Of a stretch of DNA of 64,000 bases, positions 9,359-20,462 are shown piece by piece. How positions within the stretch are numbered: position 1 is the first letter of the stretch; the number at the start of each line of letters is the position of its first letter. Source of the DNA: Colwellia maritima (GTDB taxonomy: Bacteria; Pseudomonadota; Gammaproteobacteria; Enterobacterales; Alteromonadaceae). The notes under the pieces are model-generated. The model was not told the origin of the DNA. It worked only from the letters and a program-made list of their open reading frames with translations, and made no database searches. Made by a program: the position numbers and the translations under genes. Location: contig NZ_JAKKSL010000002.1 of assembly GCF_022669015.1 (NCBI RefSeq), forward strand, positions 930,001-994,000, in the 5' to 3' direction.

Positions 9359-10639
9359 TTAGCAAGAGACTTGCGATAATTTATCAAAATAATCAGGAAA
9401 TGTTTTCGCTGTACACTTAGGATCATTAATTGTGACAGCTGTGTCACTTAGGGCAACAAGCGAAAAACACATGGCAACTCGATGATCATTGTAGGTATCA
9501 ATTTCAGCGTGTAGTAATTTTTTAGGCGGTGTAATAGATATGTAGTCTTCGCCTTCTACCACGTCAGCGCCAACTTTTCTTAGTTCTGTCGCCATGGCCG
9601 CTAATCTATCCGTTTCTTTTACACGCCAATTATAAATGTTTCGAATGGTTGTGGTGCCTTTTGCAAACAATGCCGTTGTCGCAATTGTCATAGCAGCATC
9701 AGGAATGTGATTCATATCCATATCAACCGCCGTTAGTGGTTTACCTACAACAGTAATTGATTCATCATTCCACGTCACTTCGGCACCCATTTTTTCGAGT
9801 ACATCTGCGAAATGTTTATCACCTTGCACACTTAATTTACCAACACCGTGTACGGTAATTTCACCACCTTTAATTGCTCCGGCAGCTAAAAAATAGGACG
9901 CTGACGACGCATCGCCTTCTACCATATACTTTTTAACCGCTTGGTATGATTGATTACCTTTTACTGTAAAAGATTGATAGCTGTTATTCTGTACTGTTAC
10001 GCCAAATCTTTTCATTATATCAAGCGTTATATCGATGTATGGCTTAGAAACTAAATCACCTTCAATTTCTATTCTAGTATCTGTTTTTAATAACGGAGCT
10101 ATCATCAATATTGCGGTTAAAAACTGACTAGAAATAGAGCCATCAATAGTTACAGTACTTGCAGTTAAGCTTGTACCATTTATTTTTACTGGTGGATAAT
10201 CTTTATTTTCTAAATATTGAATATCAGCATTAAGCTGCATTAACGCATTAACCAAGTGACCAATTGGTCTTTCTTTCATTCTTGGTTCGCCCGTTAAAAT
10301 AAATTCGCCTTCGCTTGCTGCAAGTGCCGCGCACAATGGACGCATTGCAGTACCGGCATTTCCAAGAAATAATTCTACCGGTTCACTAACCTTGAAAAAA
10401 CCATTGTTTCCACTGACTGTGCACTCTGTGCCACACTCGCTCAGCGTATAGTTAACACCAAGGGTTGTTAATGCATTCAGCATATACTTAATGTCATCAC
10501 TGACAAGTAAATTGGTTATTTTGGTCTCGCCATTTGCTAATGCTGCAATTAATAATGCGCGGTTAGATAAGCTTTTTGAACCAGGTAAAAAAACCTCACC
10601 ATTAATTTTACTTATTGGGTTTAATGTTAGCTGCTCCAT
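9359..10639 (-). CDS. aroA: 3-phosphoshikimate 1-carboxyvinyltransferase (EPSP synthase)
   Basis: A 426-residue EPSP synthase, step six of the shikimate pathway, joining shikimate-3-phosphate to PEP. The N-terminal motif [18 protein letters not shown] holds the S3P- and PEP-binding lysine, and [13 protein letters not shown] is the glyphosate/PEP loop (class I type, GNAGTAMR). KETDRL and the DHRVAM motif near the C-terminus are present. ATG 10639 lies one base after the serC stop and has AGGGAA upstream, so the two genes are translationally close. The frame starting at 10660 overlaps serC and is not needed. Confidence 0.97.
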   Translation of the reverse strand: MEQLTLNPISKINGEVFLPGSKSLSNRALLIAALANGETKITNLLVSDDIKYMLNALTTLGVNYTLSECGTECTVSGNNGFFKVSEPVELFLGNAGTAMRPLCAALAASEGEFILTGEPRMKERPIGHLVNALMQLNADIQYLENKDYPPVKINGTSLTASTVTIDGSISSQFLTAILMIAPLLKTDTRIEIEGDLVSKPYIDITLDIMKRFGVTVQNNSYQSFTVKGNQSYQAVKKYMVEGDASSASYFLAAGAIKGGEITVHGVGKLSVQGDKHFADVLEKMGAEVTWNDESITVVGKPLTAVDMDMNHIPDAAMTIATTALFAKGTTTIRNIYNWRVKETDRLAAMATELRKVGADVVEGEDYISITPPKKLLHAEIDTYNDHRVAMCFSLVALSDTAVTINDPKCTAKTFPDYFDKLSQVSC

Positions 10640-10640
10640 G

Positions 10641-11729
10641 CTATCTGTTCCCTTTTTCAAATTTTTGCATGAAATTCACTAGCGCTTGTACACCTTCAAT
10701 AGGCATTGCATTGTATAAACTTGCGCGCATACCACCGACGCTTCTATGACCTTTTAATGCCATTAAGCCATGCTCTTCTGCTTGAGTTAAAAATTGTTTA
10801 TTTAAACTTTCGTCTTTTAGCCAAAAAGTGATATTCATTTTACTGCGATACTGTGATTCAATATTATTTTGATAGAAGTCACTACTATCAATGGCATTAT
10901 ACAATAATTCTGCTTTTGCTTGATTGAGTTTAGCAATGGCTTTTACGCCGCCTATCTCTTTAAGCCACTGAAAAACTAATCCCGCTAAATACCACGCGTA
11001 AGTTGGCGGAGTGTTATACATTGAGTCATTATCGGCTGTTGTTTTATAGTTCATAATACAAGGTGTTGCTTTTTGAGCATTGCCAAGCAAATCTTCACGT
11101 ACAATGACAATAGTTAAACCTGAGGGGCCTATGTTTTTTTGAGCACCCGCATAGATTAAACCAAATTTTGTTACATCAACTTCGTGTGACAAGATGGTTG
11201 ATGACATATCAGCCACAAGCGGTACCCCATGAGTATCGGGTATCTCGTTAATTTCAATACCATCAACCGTTTCATTTGGGCAGTAATGTACATAGGCTGC
11301 ATCACTATTAAGCGGCCACTTGTCGCTAGGGGTAAGGCTAACTTCACCATCACCGTGCTCTTCGCGAATACTGATCACATTGACATTACCAAAATTTTTA
11401 GCTTCAGCAGCCGCTGCTTTTGACCATGAGCCATCAACAATATAGTCAGCGGATTTTCCCTCAGGTAATAAGTTTAATGGCACCGCTGAAAATTGACCAC
11501 GACCGCCGCCATGGCAAAATAGTACTTTGTAGTTTTCAGGAATAGCCATAAGATCGCGTAAATCGGCTTCTGCCTGTGCTGCCATTTCAATATAAATAGC
11601 GCTGCGATGACTAAGTTCCATAACAGAGCAACCCGTATTGCTCCAATCGATAAATTCTTTTTGTGCTTTTGCCATTACAGGTGTAGGTAACATTGCGGGG
11701 CCCGCACAAAAATTAAAAACTTCTGACAT
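10641..11729 (-). CDS. serC: Phosphoserine aminotransferase
   Basis: A 362-residue class V PLP aminotransferase that makes 3-phosphoserine for serine synthesis and acts in vitamin B6 synthesis. It starts [15 protein letters not shown], typical of SerC. The PLP lysine is in [12 protein letters not shown] near residue 197, and the phosphate-binding GGGRGQF is near 76. It ends in GNR with its stop one base before aroA. The serC-aroA pairing is conserved from E. coli to alteromonads and couples serine and aromatic synthesis. Confidence 0.97.
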   Translation of the reverse strand: MSEVFNFCAGPAMLPTPVMAKAQKEFIDWSNTGCSVMELSHRSAIYIEMAAQAEADLRDLMAIPENYKVLFCHGGGRGQFSAVPLNLLPEGKSADYIVDGSWSKAAAAEAKNFGNVNVISIREEHGDGEVSLTPSDKWPLNSDAAYVHYCPNETVDGIEINEIPDTHGVPLVADMSSTILSHEVDVTKFGLIYAGAQKNIGPSGLTIVIVREDLLGNAQKATPCIMNYKTTADNDSMYNTPPTYAWYLAGLVFQWLKEIGGVKAIAKLNQAKAELLYNAIDSSDFYQNNIESQYRSKMNITFWLKDESLNKQFLTQAEEHGLMALKGHRSVGGMRASLYNAMPIEGVQALVNFMQKFEKGNR

Positions 11730-11802
11730 GATTTCTTCTCAAATGGGTAAATTAAAATTATCAAACCTGATTAATTAGTTTGATATACCTTTTTTCTGAA
11801 CA

Positions 11803-11830
11803 TAAAAAAAGGCGGTTATTAGCCGCCTTT
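11803..11830 (-). terminator. gyrA terminator
   Basis: On the minus strand an 8-bp GC-rich stem (AAAGGCGG against CCGCCTTT) with a short loop runs into a T-run of seven. It lies just after the restored gyrA stop and before serC, so it separates the two transcripts. Confidence 0.85.
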
Positions 11831-11846
11831 CAGTAGTGTGCGACGT

Positions 11847-14589
11847 TTATTCTTGCTCGTCGTCCGATGTACTTTCGTCATCCACTTCTTTGGGCGCTTT
11901 GCTCAGGATTATGTGTTGATGAGGAATCAGCTACGATTGTAGCATCATCCGTTTCACTAGCCTCTTCAGAGTTCTCTTCCGACGCAATAACCGCTGGCTC
12001 TTCTATTTCATCAATACGTTGTAGTGCAACAACATGTTCCCCCTCAACAGTACGTATTAAGCGTACACCCTGAGTATTACGACCAATAACGCTCACTTCA
12101 TTAACACGCGTACGTACTAAGGTGCCGTTATCTGTAATCACCATGATTTCGTCAAGTTCATCAACTTGTACTGCACCAACAACTTTGCCATTACGTTCAC
12201 TCACTTTAATTGAAACAACCCCTTTGGTTGCCCTACTTTTCGCAGGATATTCATTTAAGTCGGTACGTTTACCAAAGCCGTTTTCCGTGATAGTTAATAT
12301 AGGTCCATCTTTTTTAGGTACGATCAACGAAACAACTTTTTGGTCGTCTTCGAGTTTCATACCGCGAACACCTGTACCTGTTCTACCGATAGGTTTTAAT
12401 GCCCAACGTTGTTCACCCGTTTCAGGATCAAGTTTAATCTCGCCTGTTTCGCTATCACGTACTTTTTCATTAAAGCGAACCACTTTACCGGCATCAGAGA
12501 ACAACATTATATCGTTGTTACCATCAGTAATATCAACACCTATTAGGGTGTCATCATCACGAAGGTTTAAGGCAATAATACCGTTAGCTCGTTGGTTTTT
12601 ATATGCTGTTAATGCTGTTTTCTTCACCGTACCTGATGCAGTCGCCATGATAATATATTTATCTTCGGCATATTCACGTACAGGTAAAATCGCGGTAATA
12701 TGTTCGTCGTTTTCTAATGGTAGAATATTGACAATTGGACGACCACGCGCAGTTCTACTTGCTAATGGTAGCTGATACACTTTAAGCCAATATAGTTTGC
12801 CTCTATCAGAGAAACATAAAATAGTGTCATGAGTATTGGCTACTAACAATCGTTCAATGAAGTCTTCTTCTTTCATTTTAGTCGCTGCTTTACCTTTACC
12901 ACCACGACGCTGTGCTTCATAGTCACTTAATACTTGATATTTGACATAACCTTCATGAGAAAGGGTTACAACAACATCTTCTTCTGTGATGAGATCTTCA
13001 AGCGATAAGTCATGAGAAGCATTAGTAATTTCAGTACGACGTTCATCACCAAATTCATCTCTGATGGCAACCAGTTCTTCACAGATTACTTCCATTAAAC
13101 GTTCAGGACTGCCTAAAATATGCATTAATTCAGCAATAAGGTCTAATAACTCTTTATACTCATTTAGAATTTTTTCGTGTTCAAGACCACTTAATTTATA
13201 AAGCTGTAATTCAACAATCGCTTTTGCTTGTACTGGCGTTAAATAATACTTGTTATCACGAATACCAAATTGCGGTTCAAGCCACTCAGGACGTGCTGCG
13301 TGTGTGCCTGCGCGTTCTAACATAGCGCTAACATTACCTAAATCCCAACCTTGAGCAACTAGCTTTTCTTCTGCTTCTTTTCTTGATGGTGAGGTTTTAA
13401 CCAATTCAATAATCGGTTCAATATTGGCAAGTGCTATAGATAGACCTTCTAAGATATGGGCTCTATCACGGGCTTTTCTTAGTTCAAAAATAGTACGACG
13501 TGTAACGACTTCGCGACGATGTAATACAAACTCTTCAAGCATTTCTTTCAGGTTAAATATTTTTGGTTGGCCATTGCCTAATGCCACCATATTAAAACCA
13601 AAAGACACTTGCATTTGAGTGAGTTTATATAAGTTATTTAAAACAACTTCACCAACATCACCACGTTTGATTTCAATAACCATACGCATGCCGTCTTTGT
13701 CAGATTCATCACGTAAAGCTGAAATACCTTCAAGACGTTTTTCTTTAACAAGCTCAGCCATTTTTTCAATAAGGCGTGCTTTATTCACCTGATAAGGTAA
13801 CTCATGAACAATAATGGTTTCTTTACCTGTGGTTTCATGCACTTCAATTTCAGCGCGCGCACGAATCTTTATTTTACCACGACCGGTACGGTAGGCTTCT
13901 TCAATACCCGCTCTACCACTAATAATAGCCGCAGTGGGGAAATCAGGCCCTGGAATATATGTTAGTAACTCTTCAAAGGTAATGTCACTGTTTTCTATTA
14001 AGGCTAAACAGCCATTAATGACTTCAGTTAAATTATGTGGCGGAATATTAGTAGCCATACCCACGGCTATACCTGAACCACCATTCACTAATAGTGTAGG
14101 AATTCGTGTAGGCATAACAGCCGGAATAAATTCTGTGCCGTCATAGTTTGGTACAAAATCAACCGTTTCTTTGTCTAAATCCGCTAAAATAGCATGTGAT
14201 ATTTTAGCCATTCTGATTTCGGTATAACGCATTGCTGCCGCGCTGTCACCATCAACTGAACCAAAATTACCTTGACCATCAACTAACATGTAACGCATAG
14301 AAAACGGTTGTGCCATACGTACAATAGTGTCGTATACAGCAGTATCACCATGAGGGTGATATTTACCTATTACATCACCAACCACACGGGCTGATTTTTT
14401 ATAAGCTTTGTTCCAATCGTTTCCTAAAACATCCATTGCGAATAAAACACGGCGATGAACAGGTTTTAATCCATCACGTACGTCAGGCAAAGCGCGCCCA
14501 ACAATAACGCTCATGGCATAATCTAGATAGGAGGTTTTTAACTCATCTTCAATATTTACTGGAACTATTTCTTTGGCCAGATCTGACAT
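11847..14589 (-). CDS. gyrA: DNA gyrase subunit A (C-terminal tail frameshifted)
   Basis: DNA gyrase A, about 914 residues if the tail is restored. The catalytic tyrosine lies in the region after [15 protein letters not shown]. The quinolone region reads [12 protein letters not shown], with threonine where E. coli has Ser83. Six GyrA blades follow, with the GyrA-box in [13 protein letters not shown]. As read, the frame stops at 11878 after SAQRSG. The next frame continues [16 protein letters not shown] to a stop at 11847, an acidic tail typical of gammaproteobacterial GyrA, so one base was probably lost near 11888-11897. Transcribed alone, opposite to ubiG. The 0.9-kb C-terminal domain is otherwise intact. 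Confidence 0.95.
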
Positions 14590-14883
14590 AAATAGACGTT
14601 TCCCTTAACTTAAAATGTAACTTTAAAATCACACGATTTTTATTATTATCTTTTCATAAAAAAGATCTAAATCAACGCAGCATACTATCACAAATTTGAG
14701 TGATGCCAAACAGCTTTATTCGTCCAGTAACAAGGAGATGGCATGTCTTAATAAAAGTGGTGGTAAAAGCAGCATAATTAGCGATTAATTGATCTATGTC
14801 GTCACTTTATTCCTTGTTTCCTCTTTGTTTAATACGCCGATTCGTTTAGAATCGAACCAATCAAAAATCAACTAGATATAACC

Positions 14884-15624
14884 ATGACTATGACCATGAC
14901 AGAAATTAACGATACACCTAATGTAAATGAGGTTGAAATTGCTAAATTTGAACAGATAGCGAGTCAATGGTGGGATTTGTCTGGTGATTTTAAGCCATTA
15001 CATCAAGTTAACCCGTTAAGAGTACAATTTATTTGCCAACACATTAGTGAGCAACAAACAGATCTTTTTGCTAAAGAAGTTATTGATATTGGTTGTGGCG
15101 GCGGGATATTGTCAGAATCACTGGCGAAGTTAGGTGCCAAGGTTACTGGTATTGATATGGGTAACGAACCTCTCAATGTAGCTAAACTACATGCTCTTGA
15201 ATCAGGTTTAACCATAAATTATGAAAAAATAACCGCTGAAGAAAAGGCACTACATTGCCATGAACAATTCGATATGGTGACATGTATGGAAATGTTAGAA
15301 CATGTCCCTGAGCCTGCTTCTATAGTTAATGCGTGCGCAAATTTAGTTAAACCTGGTGGTTTAGTGTTTTTTTCCACGTTAAATAAAACCGTAAAATCAT
15401 ACCTTCTTGCTATTTTAGCTGCGGAAAAAATACTTAAATTAGTGCCTGATGGCACCCATGAACACGACAAATTTATAAAACCCTCTCAGTTGATTCAGTG
15501 GGCAGCAGAAAGTGGCTTAAATTGTATCGATGCTAGTGGCATTCATTACAATCCACTTTCTGAAAATCATAAGCTTTCATCAAGTTTAGACGTTAACTAT
15601 ATTTTGTGTTGTCAAAAAGTATAA
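14884..15624 (+). CDS. ubiG: Ubiquinone biosynthesis O-methyltransferase
   Basis: A 246-residue SAM-dependent methyltransferase that carries out both O-methylations in ubiquinone synthesis. Motif I is VIDIGCGGGILSESLA near residue 62. The DMVTCMEMLEHVPEP post-I region and the FFSTLNKT motif are as in UbiG. The start is uncertain: ATG codons at 14884, 14890 and 14896 follow each other and no clear ribosome site is seen. It is divergent from gyrA, as in E. coli. A 587-base gap with nrd control sites follows. Confidence 0.95.
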   Translation: MTMTMTEINDTPNVNEVEIAKFEQIASQWWDLSGDFKPLHQVNPLRVQFICQHISEQQTDLFAKEVIDIGCGGGILSESLAKLGAKVTGIDMGNEPLNVAKLHALESGLTINYEKITAEEKALHCHEQFDMVTCMEMLEHVPEPASIVNACANLVKPGGLVFFSTLNKTVKSYLLAILAAEKILKLVPDGTHEHDKFIKPSQLIQWAAESGLNCIDASGIHYNPLSENHKLSSSLDVNYILCCQKV

Positions 15625-16029
15625 GGACGTCAAGTTAAGTAGACCTTAACCACATTAACCGATTGAGTAATTTTTCAAAAATATGCTTTGTTAATTTGTT
15701 TTATTCCAAACGATTAATCAGAACCAAGTATACTTTCTATATAGCATATTTACTCCTTGATTCTTTTTTACCCATATCGGTTAAACTAAAAACAATCACT
15801 GCAACTCATTGATATTAAAGTGATTTATTTTTAATATTACAAATGGATATATAAACTTGTAAAAATTAATTAAAATATTTTCATTTAAAATTATTTTTTA
15901 AAATAATGATTGATTTTGTCAAGTTACAAAACCTTTTAACGTTACTAGGTTAGTCATCGCTAACCTAACGACGACAAATAAAAATATCATAAAAGCAAGC
16001 TGTTTTTATGTCTTGCAAAAAGACAAAAA

Positions 16030-16076
16030 CCTCACTATCTTGTGTCTAACTTTATAAAAAACCCTAGATGTTGTGT
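16030..16076 (+). promoter_or_regulatory. Tandem NrdR boxes upstream of nrdA
   Basis: Two 16-base sites start 31 bases apart: 16030-16045 (CCTCACTATCTTGTGT) and 16061-16076 (ACCCTAGATGTTGTGT). Both end in TTGTGT and fit the NrdR consensus aCaCwAtATaTwGtGt; the second is the better match. A pair three helical turns apart is the known NrdR arrangement, which represses ribonucleotide reductase genes when dATP is plentiful. They lie 136 bases before the nrdA start. The rest of 15625-16211 is AT-rich and shows no gene. Confidence 0.65.
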
Positions 16077-16211
16077 GCACACCATAAGTATGCATATTAA
16101 ATTAAAGTTTCTAAAAATTAGAACTAACTAAGCGCACTTTAGTGATTAACTTACATGTAATGTGTAATATATGCTAAAGAAAATAATCATAATTTACACC
16201 ACAGGTCTTTC

Positions 16212-18482
16212 ATGAATAATTATCTTTTTGTTACCAAACGGAATGGCGAAAAAGAACCCATCGATTTAGAAAAAATTCATCGCGTTATCGCTTGGGCTGC
16301 AGAGAATCTTGACCATGTGTCAGTTTCTCAAGTTGAATTGAAATCACATATACAATTTTATGATGGTATTAAAACAGCGGATATTCATGAAACTATTATT
16401 AAGGCTGCTGCGGATTTAATATCTGAGGAAACGCCTGATTACCAATATTTAGCCGCTAGGCTTGCAGTATTTCATCTTCGTAAGAAAGCGTATGGTCAAT
16501 TTGAACCCCCTTCATTATACGACCATGTGGTAAATATGGTTGAATCAGGAAAATATGATCAACACTTGTTAGTTGATTACGACAAAAGTGATTTCGAACA
16601 TATGTCGTTGTTTTTAGATCACAGTCGTGATTTAAACTTCAGTTATGCTGCAGTTAAGCAACTTGAAGGTAAATATCTTGTACAAAACCGTGTTAATGGT
16701 GCTATTTATGAAAGCGCACAATTTTTATATATTTTAGTCGCCGCCTGTTTATTTGCAAAATACCCGAAAGCAACACGATTAAGTTATGTAGAAGGTTTTT
16801 ATAACGCAATATCAACCTTTAAAATATCACTTCCTACACCTATTATGGCAGGTGTTCGTACACCAACCCGTCAATTTTCATCTTGTGTGTTAATTGAATG
16901 TGATGATTCGCTTGATTCTATTAATGCTGCCTCAAGTGCGATAGTGAAATATGTTTCTCAACGTCTTGGTATTGGTGTAAATGCCGGACGGATTCGTGCG
17001 TTAGGCAGTGCTATTCGTAATGGTGAAGCGTTCCATACAGGTTGTATTCCTTTTTACAAACACTTCCAAACGGCGGTAAAAAGCTGTTCACAAGGTGGTG
17101 TTCGTGGTGGTGCAGCAACCTTGTTTTATCCACTTTGGCATTTAGAGGTTGAGAGTTTACTCGTACTTAAAAATAACCGAGGTGTTGAAGAAAACCGTGT
17201 ACGCCATTTAGATTATGGTGTTCAGTTTAACAAAGTTATGTATCAACGATTGATCAAAGGTGGTCACATTACATTATTCAGCCCAAGTGATGTACCAGGG
17301 CTTTACGATGCATTTTTTGAAGACCAAGATAAATTTGAAGAACTATACACGCAATATGAAAACGATGATTCTATTCGTAAAAAGCGTATTAAAGCCATCG
17401 AATTATTTACGTTATTTGCTCAAGAACGTGCAAGTACTGGCCGTATCTATTTGCAAAACGTTGATCATTGTAATACCCATAGTCCTTTTGATCCTAGTAA
17501 AGCACCTATTCGTCAAAGTAACTTATGCTTAGAAATTGCCTTACCCACTAAACCGATGAGCGACGTTAATGATGAGTCAGGTGAAATAGCACTGTGTACT
17601 TTGTCTGCATTTAATTTAGGGGCAATAGAATCACTTGATGAATTAGAACCTTTAGCTGATTTAGCCGTACGTGCACTTGATAGTTTACTTGATTACCAAG
17701 ACTACCCTATTCCGGCTGCTCGAAATGCCAGTATGTCTCGTCGTACTTTAGGCATAGGTGTTATTAATTATGCCTATTATTTAGCAAAAAATGGCTTATA
17801 TTACTCAAATGGCAGTGCCAATAATTTAACCCATAAAACCTTTGAAGCCATTCAGTACTATTTACTAAAGGCCACCAACGAATTAGCGAAAGAACAAGGT
17901 GCCTGTCCTAAATTTGATGAAACACGTCTTGCACAAGGTATTTTACCCATTGATACTTATAAAAAGTCTATCGATGATATTACAGGCGAACCCCTTCATT
18001 TAGATTGGGAATCTTTACGTGCAAGCATTAAAAAGCATGGTGTGCGTAATTCAACAGTATCTGCGTTAATGCCATCTGAAACATCATCTCAAATTTCAAA
18101 TGCAACTAACGGCATTGAGCCACCACGTGGCTTAATTAGTGTTAAGGCAAGTAAAGATGGTGTATTAAAACAAGTTGTACCTGAATATTTAAAACTTAAA
18201 GATAACTATGAGTTACTTTGGAATATTCCAAGTAATGAAGGTTATTTAGAACTTGTAGGTATTATGCAAAAATTTGTTGACCAAACAATTTCAGCTAATA
18301 CTAACTATGATCCATCTAAATTTGAAGGGGGAAAAGTGCCAGTAAAACAAATCCTAAAAGATATTTTAACCGCCTACAAACTTGGTGTTAAAACCATGTA
18401 TTACCATAATACTCGTGATGGCGCGAGTGATGATGTAGAAGTAGAAGATGACGATTGTCTTGGTGGTGCTTGTAAAATTTAA
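16212..18482 (+). CDS. nrdA: Ribonucleoside-diphosphate reductase class Ia, alpha subunit
   Basis: A 756-residue catalytic subunit of class Ia ribonucleotide reductase (761 in E. coli). One N-terminal ATP-cone (residues 5-95) gives dATP inhibition. Active-site elements are seen: SSCVLIECDD with the first redox cysteine, NLCLEIALPT with the thiyl-radical cysteine, and ALCTLSAFNLG with the second redox cysteine. The YY pair in KTMYYHNTRDGA relays the radical. The tail DDDCLGGACKI carries the thioredoxin-facing cysteines. It forms an operon with nrdB and yfaE. The frame is intact. Confidence 0.97.
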   Translation: MNNYLFVTKRNGEKEPIDLEKIHRVIAWAAENLDHVSVSQVELKSHIQFYDGIKTADIHETIIKAAADLISEETPDYQYLAARLAVFHLRKKAYGQFEPPSLYDHVVNMVESGKYDQHLLVDYDKSDFEHMSLFLDHSRDLNFSYAAVKQLEGKYLVQNRVNGAIYESAQFLYILVAACLFAKYPKATRLSYVEGFYNAISTFKISLPTPIMAGVRTPTRQFSSCVLIECDDSLDSINAASSAIVKYVSQRLGIGVNAGRIRALGSAIRNGEAFHTGCIPFYKHFQTAVKSCSQGGVRGGAATLFYPLWHLEVESLLVLKNNRGVEENRVRHLDYGVQFNKVMYQRLIKGGHITLFSPSDVPGLYDAFFEDQDKFEELYTQYENDDSIRKKRIKAIELFTLFAQERASTGRIYLQNVDHCNTHSPFDPSKAPIRQSNLCLEIALPTKPMSDVNDESGEIALCTLSAFNLGAIESLDELEPLADLAVRALDSLLDYQDYPIPAARNASMSRRTLGIGVINYAYYLAKNGLYYSNGSANNLTHKTFEAIQYYLLKATNELAKEQGACPKFDETRLAQGILPIDTYKKSIDDITGEPLHLDWESLRASIKKHGVRNSTVSALMPSETSSQISNATNGIEPPRGLISVKASKDGVLKQVVPEYLKLKDNYELLWNIPSNEGYLELVGIMQKFVDQTISANTNYDPSKFEGGKVPVKQILKDILTAYKLGVKTMYYHNTRDGASDDVEVEDDDCLGGACKI

Positions 18483-18656
18483 GCCCTGAAACAGAATGTG
18501 TCTCAGGTGATTTACAATCACAAACATGTAATAACGAAACAATAAAACCAATAAAATCATATGAACCTGGTCGTGTTACTGGGTTCTTTATTGCCAAACG
18601 CTTTAGAGTCAAATTTAGAGAATTTATTCTGGCAATATATTAAGGAAAAATGGCTA

Positions 18657-19788
18657 ATGACGTACACCACGTTTAATCAAACACCCAGTAATGCTTTACT
18701 CGAACCTATGTTTTTAGGTAATAGTGTTAATGTTTCTCGCTATGATCAACAACGCTATATTGCTTTTGAAAGATTGATTGAAAAACAACTTTCATTTTTT
18801 TGGCGTCCCGAAGAAGTTGATGTTTCAAAAGATAGGTCTGACTGGCAAGGTTTAACTGAATCAGAAAAACATATTTTTATTTCAAACTTAAAATATCAAA
18901 CATTACTTGATTCAATGGCTGCTCGTTCAGTGAATGCGGTTTTATTACCCTTAGTTTCTTTACCTGAAGTTGAAACCTGGGTAGAGACTTGGGCATTTAG
19001 TGAAACGATTCATTCTCGTTCTTACACGCATATTCTACGTAATTTATTTACAGAGCCTGGTGATGTTTTTGACGATATTATTGTTAACCCTGCCATTTTA
19101 AAACGCGCTAGCAGCATTGCTAAATATTTTGATGATGTAATTATCACCACACAATTACTGCAATCACAAGGTGAAGGTGTTTATGACGTTGAAGGTAAAT
19201 CGATAGAGGTTAGCACCAGAAAACTTAAAGAGCGCTTGTTCTTAGCTGTTTGTTCGGTTAATGCACTTGAGGCGATACGCTTTTATGTTAGTTTTGCCTG
19301 CTCATTTGCGTTTGCAGAACGAGAGTTACTTGAAGGCAATGCCAAAATAATTAAGCTTATTGCACGTGACGAAGCACTTCACTTAACTGGAACCCAAGCA
19401 TATGTTGAATCTTTGGATGTCAGGAAAAGATGACCCTGAAATGGCTGAAGTTAGTAAAGATATGCGTCAAGAGGGGTTACAAATATTCCTCGATGTTGTC
19501 GATCAAGAAAAAGAATGGGCTCAATATTTATTTAAAGATGGCTCAATGATTGGTTTGAACGCTGAAATATTAAATCAGTATATTGAATACATATCAAATC
19601 AACGACTTACATCAATTGGCTTTAGTGCACCGTTCAACATAAAAAGTAACCCGTTACCATGGATGAACGCTTATTTAGTCAGTGATAATGTACAAGTTGC
19701 CCCACAAGAAACTGAAATATCAAGTTACTTAGTTGGACAAGTTGATTCGAGTATTGAAGCTGATGAATTTGATGATTTTGATTTATAA
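18657..19788 (+). CDS. nrdB: Ribonucleoside-diphosphate reductase class Ia, beta subunit (frameshifted)
   Basis: The radical-generating diiron subunit, about 376 residues after repair. [16 protein letters not shown] holds the Glu-x-x-His ligands and the radical tyrosine. [12 protein letters not shown] holds the last Glu and His ligands. The start [14 protein letters not shown] at 18657 aligns with E. coli NrdB (MAYTTFSQT), with AAGG 11 bases upstream. After GTQ the frame runs into a stop at 19433. The other frame reads [18 protein letters not shown], the normal continuation, so one extra base lies near 19398. Because the enzyme is needed for aerobic growth and no second copy is seen here, a sequencing error is likelier than loss. 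Confidence 0.93.
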
Positions 19789-19808
19789 ATATTATTCAAT
19801 ACTAGTTC

Positions 19809-20093
19809 ATGTCTGTTTCAACTAAACCTTGTGCTGAGTTAATACCCAACATTAGTGCTGACGGAAAAATAATAGCGTTTACAGAAAATAAGCAAACGCT
19901 ATTAGAATGTTTAGAGCAGGCAGATGTTGAAGTGCACTATCACTGCCGAGACGGATTTTGTGGTGCTTGCAGAGTCACACTCAACGGTGAGGTGTCTTAC
20001 CCTAACGGTGAACCTTTAGCCTATGTGGGCGAAAATGAAATTTTGCCCTGTTGCTGTATCCCGATTACCGATATTACTTTAACACTTGAATAA
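19809..20093 (+). CDS. yfaE: 2Fe-2S ferredoxin, class I RNR cofactor maintenance
   Basis: A 94-residue plant-type ferredoxin. Cysteines at 46, 51 and 54 in HYHCRDGFCGACR and a fourth in LPCCC near 80 bind a 2Fe-2S cluster. Located 20 bases after nrdB, it is YfaE, which supplies electrons to rebuild the diiron-tyrosyl cofactor of NrdB. The third gene of nrdA-nrdB-yfaE operons is of this type throughout the Gammaproteobacteria. Confidence 0.92.
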   Translation: MSVSTKPCAELIPNISADGKIIAFTENKQTLLECLEQADVEVHYHCRDGFCGACRVTLNGEVSYPNGEPLAYVGENEILPCCCIPITDITLTLE

Positions 20094-20119
20094 CCATTTC
20101 TGATTAGCCTTGTTAACTT

Positions 20120-20281
20120 ATACCTGTTTCATTAATTAAGTGATCTATTTTATACGTAGAAAAAATTGCCAAATACAAGGCATTTATTTCAATAACTAGT
20201 TGGTCTAATGATTAAATAAACAACGATATAGTGGGTGGTTTTAGCAAGTAAAAGTGATCACATAGTTGCTGAGATTGGTAT
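20120..20281 (-). repeat. MITE-like element, copy A (inverted)
   Basis: A 162-base copy of the window's repeat family, in reverse orientation. It has ends ATACCTGTTTCATTAATTAA and, on the other strand, ATACCAATCTCAGCAAC. It carries the core TTGCCAAATACAAGGCA found in all full copies and no reading frame. It lies between yfaE and the EAL gene. The rest of 20282-20462 is AT-rich and probably holds the promoter of the EAL gene. Confidence 0.85.
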
Positions 20282-20462
20282 TAATAACAATTCCATTAAG
20301 TTATTTTAATTCCGTCTTAAATTTGTCGATAATTAAAGTTTATATAGAACGTTATTGATTTTGACAAGTGCGCTACAAGGCTGTAGCTTATTGTTAATGG
20401 TTATAATGACTAACTTACCTCTAACTGCCTTTTTTCGTGTGAATTAAAATGAAGTATATAAA

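Noticed and set aside
12122..12775. A 217-codon open frame on the plus strand opposite gyrA
   Set aside because: It lies wholly antisense to a highly conserved gene, has no ribosome site and no family resemblance.
19390..19440. Programmed frameshift in nrdB
   Set aside because: No slippery heptamer or stimulatory structure is seen, and the same kind of break occurs in many unrelated genes of the window.
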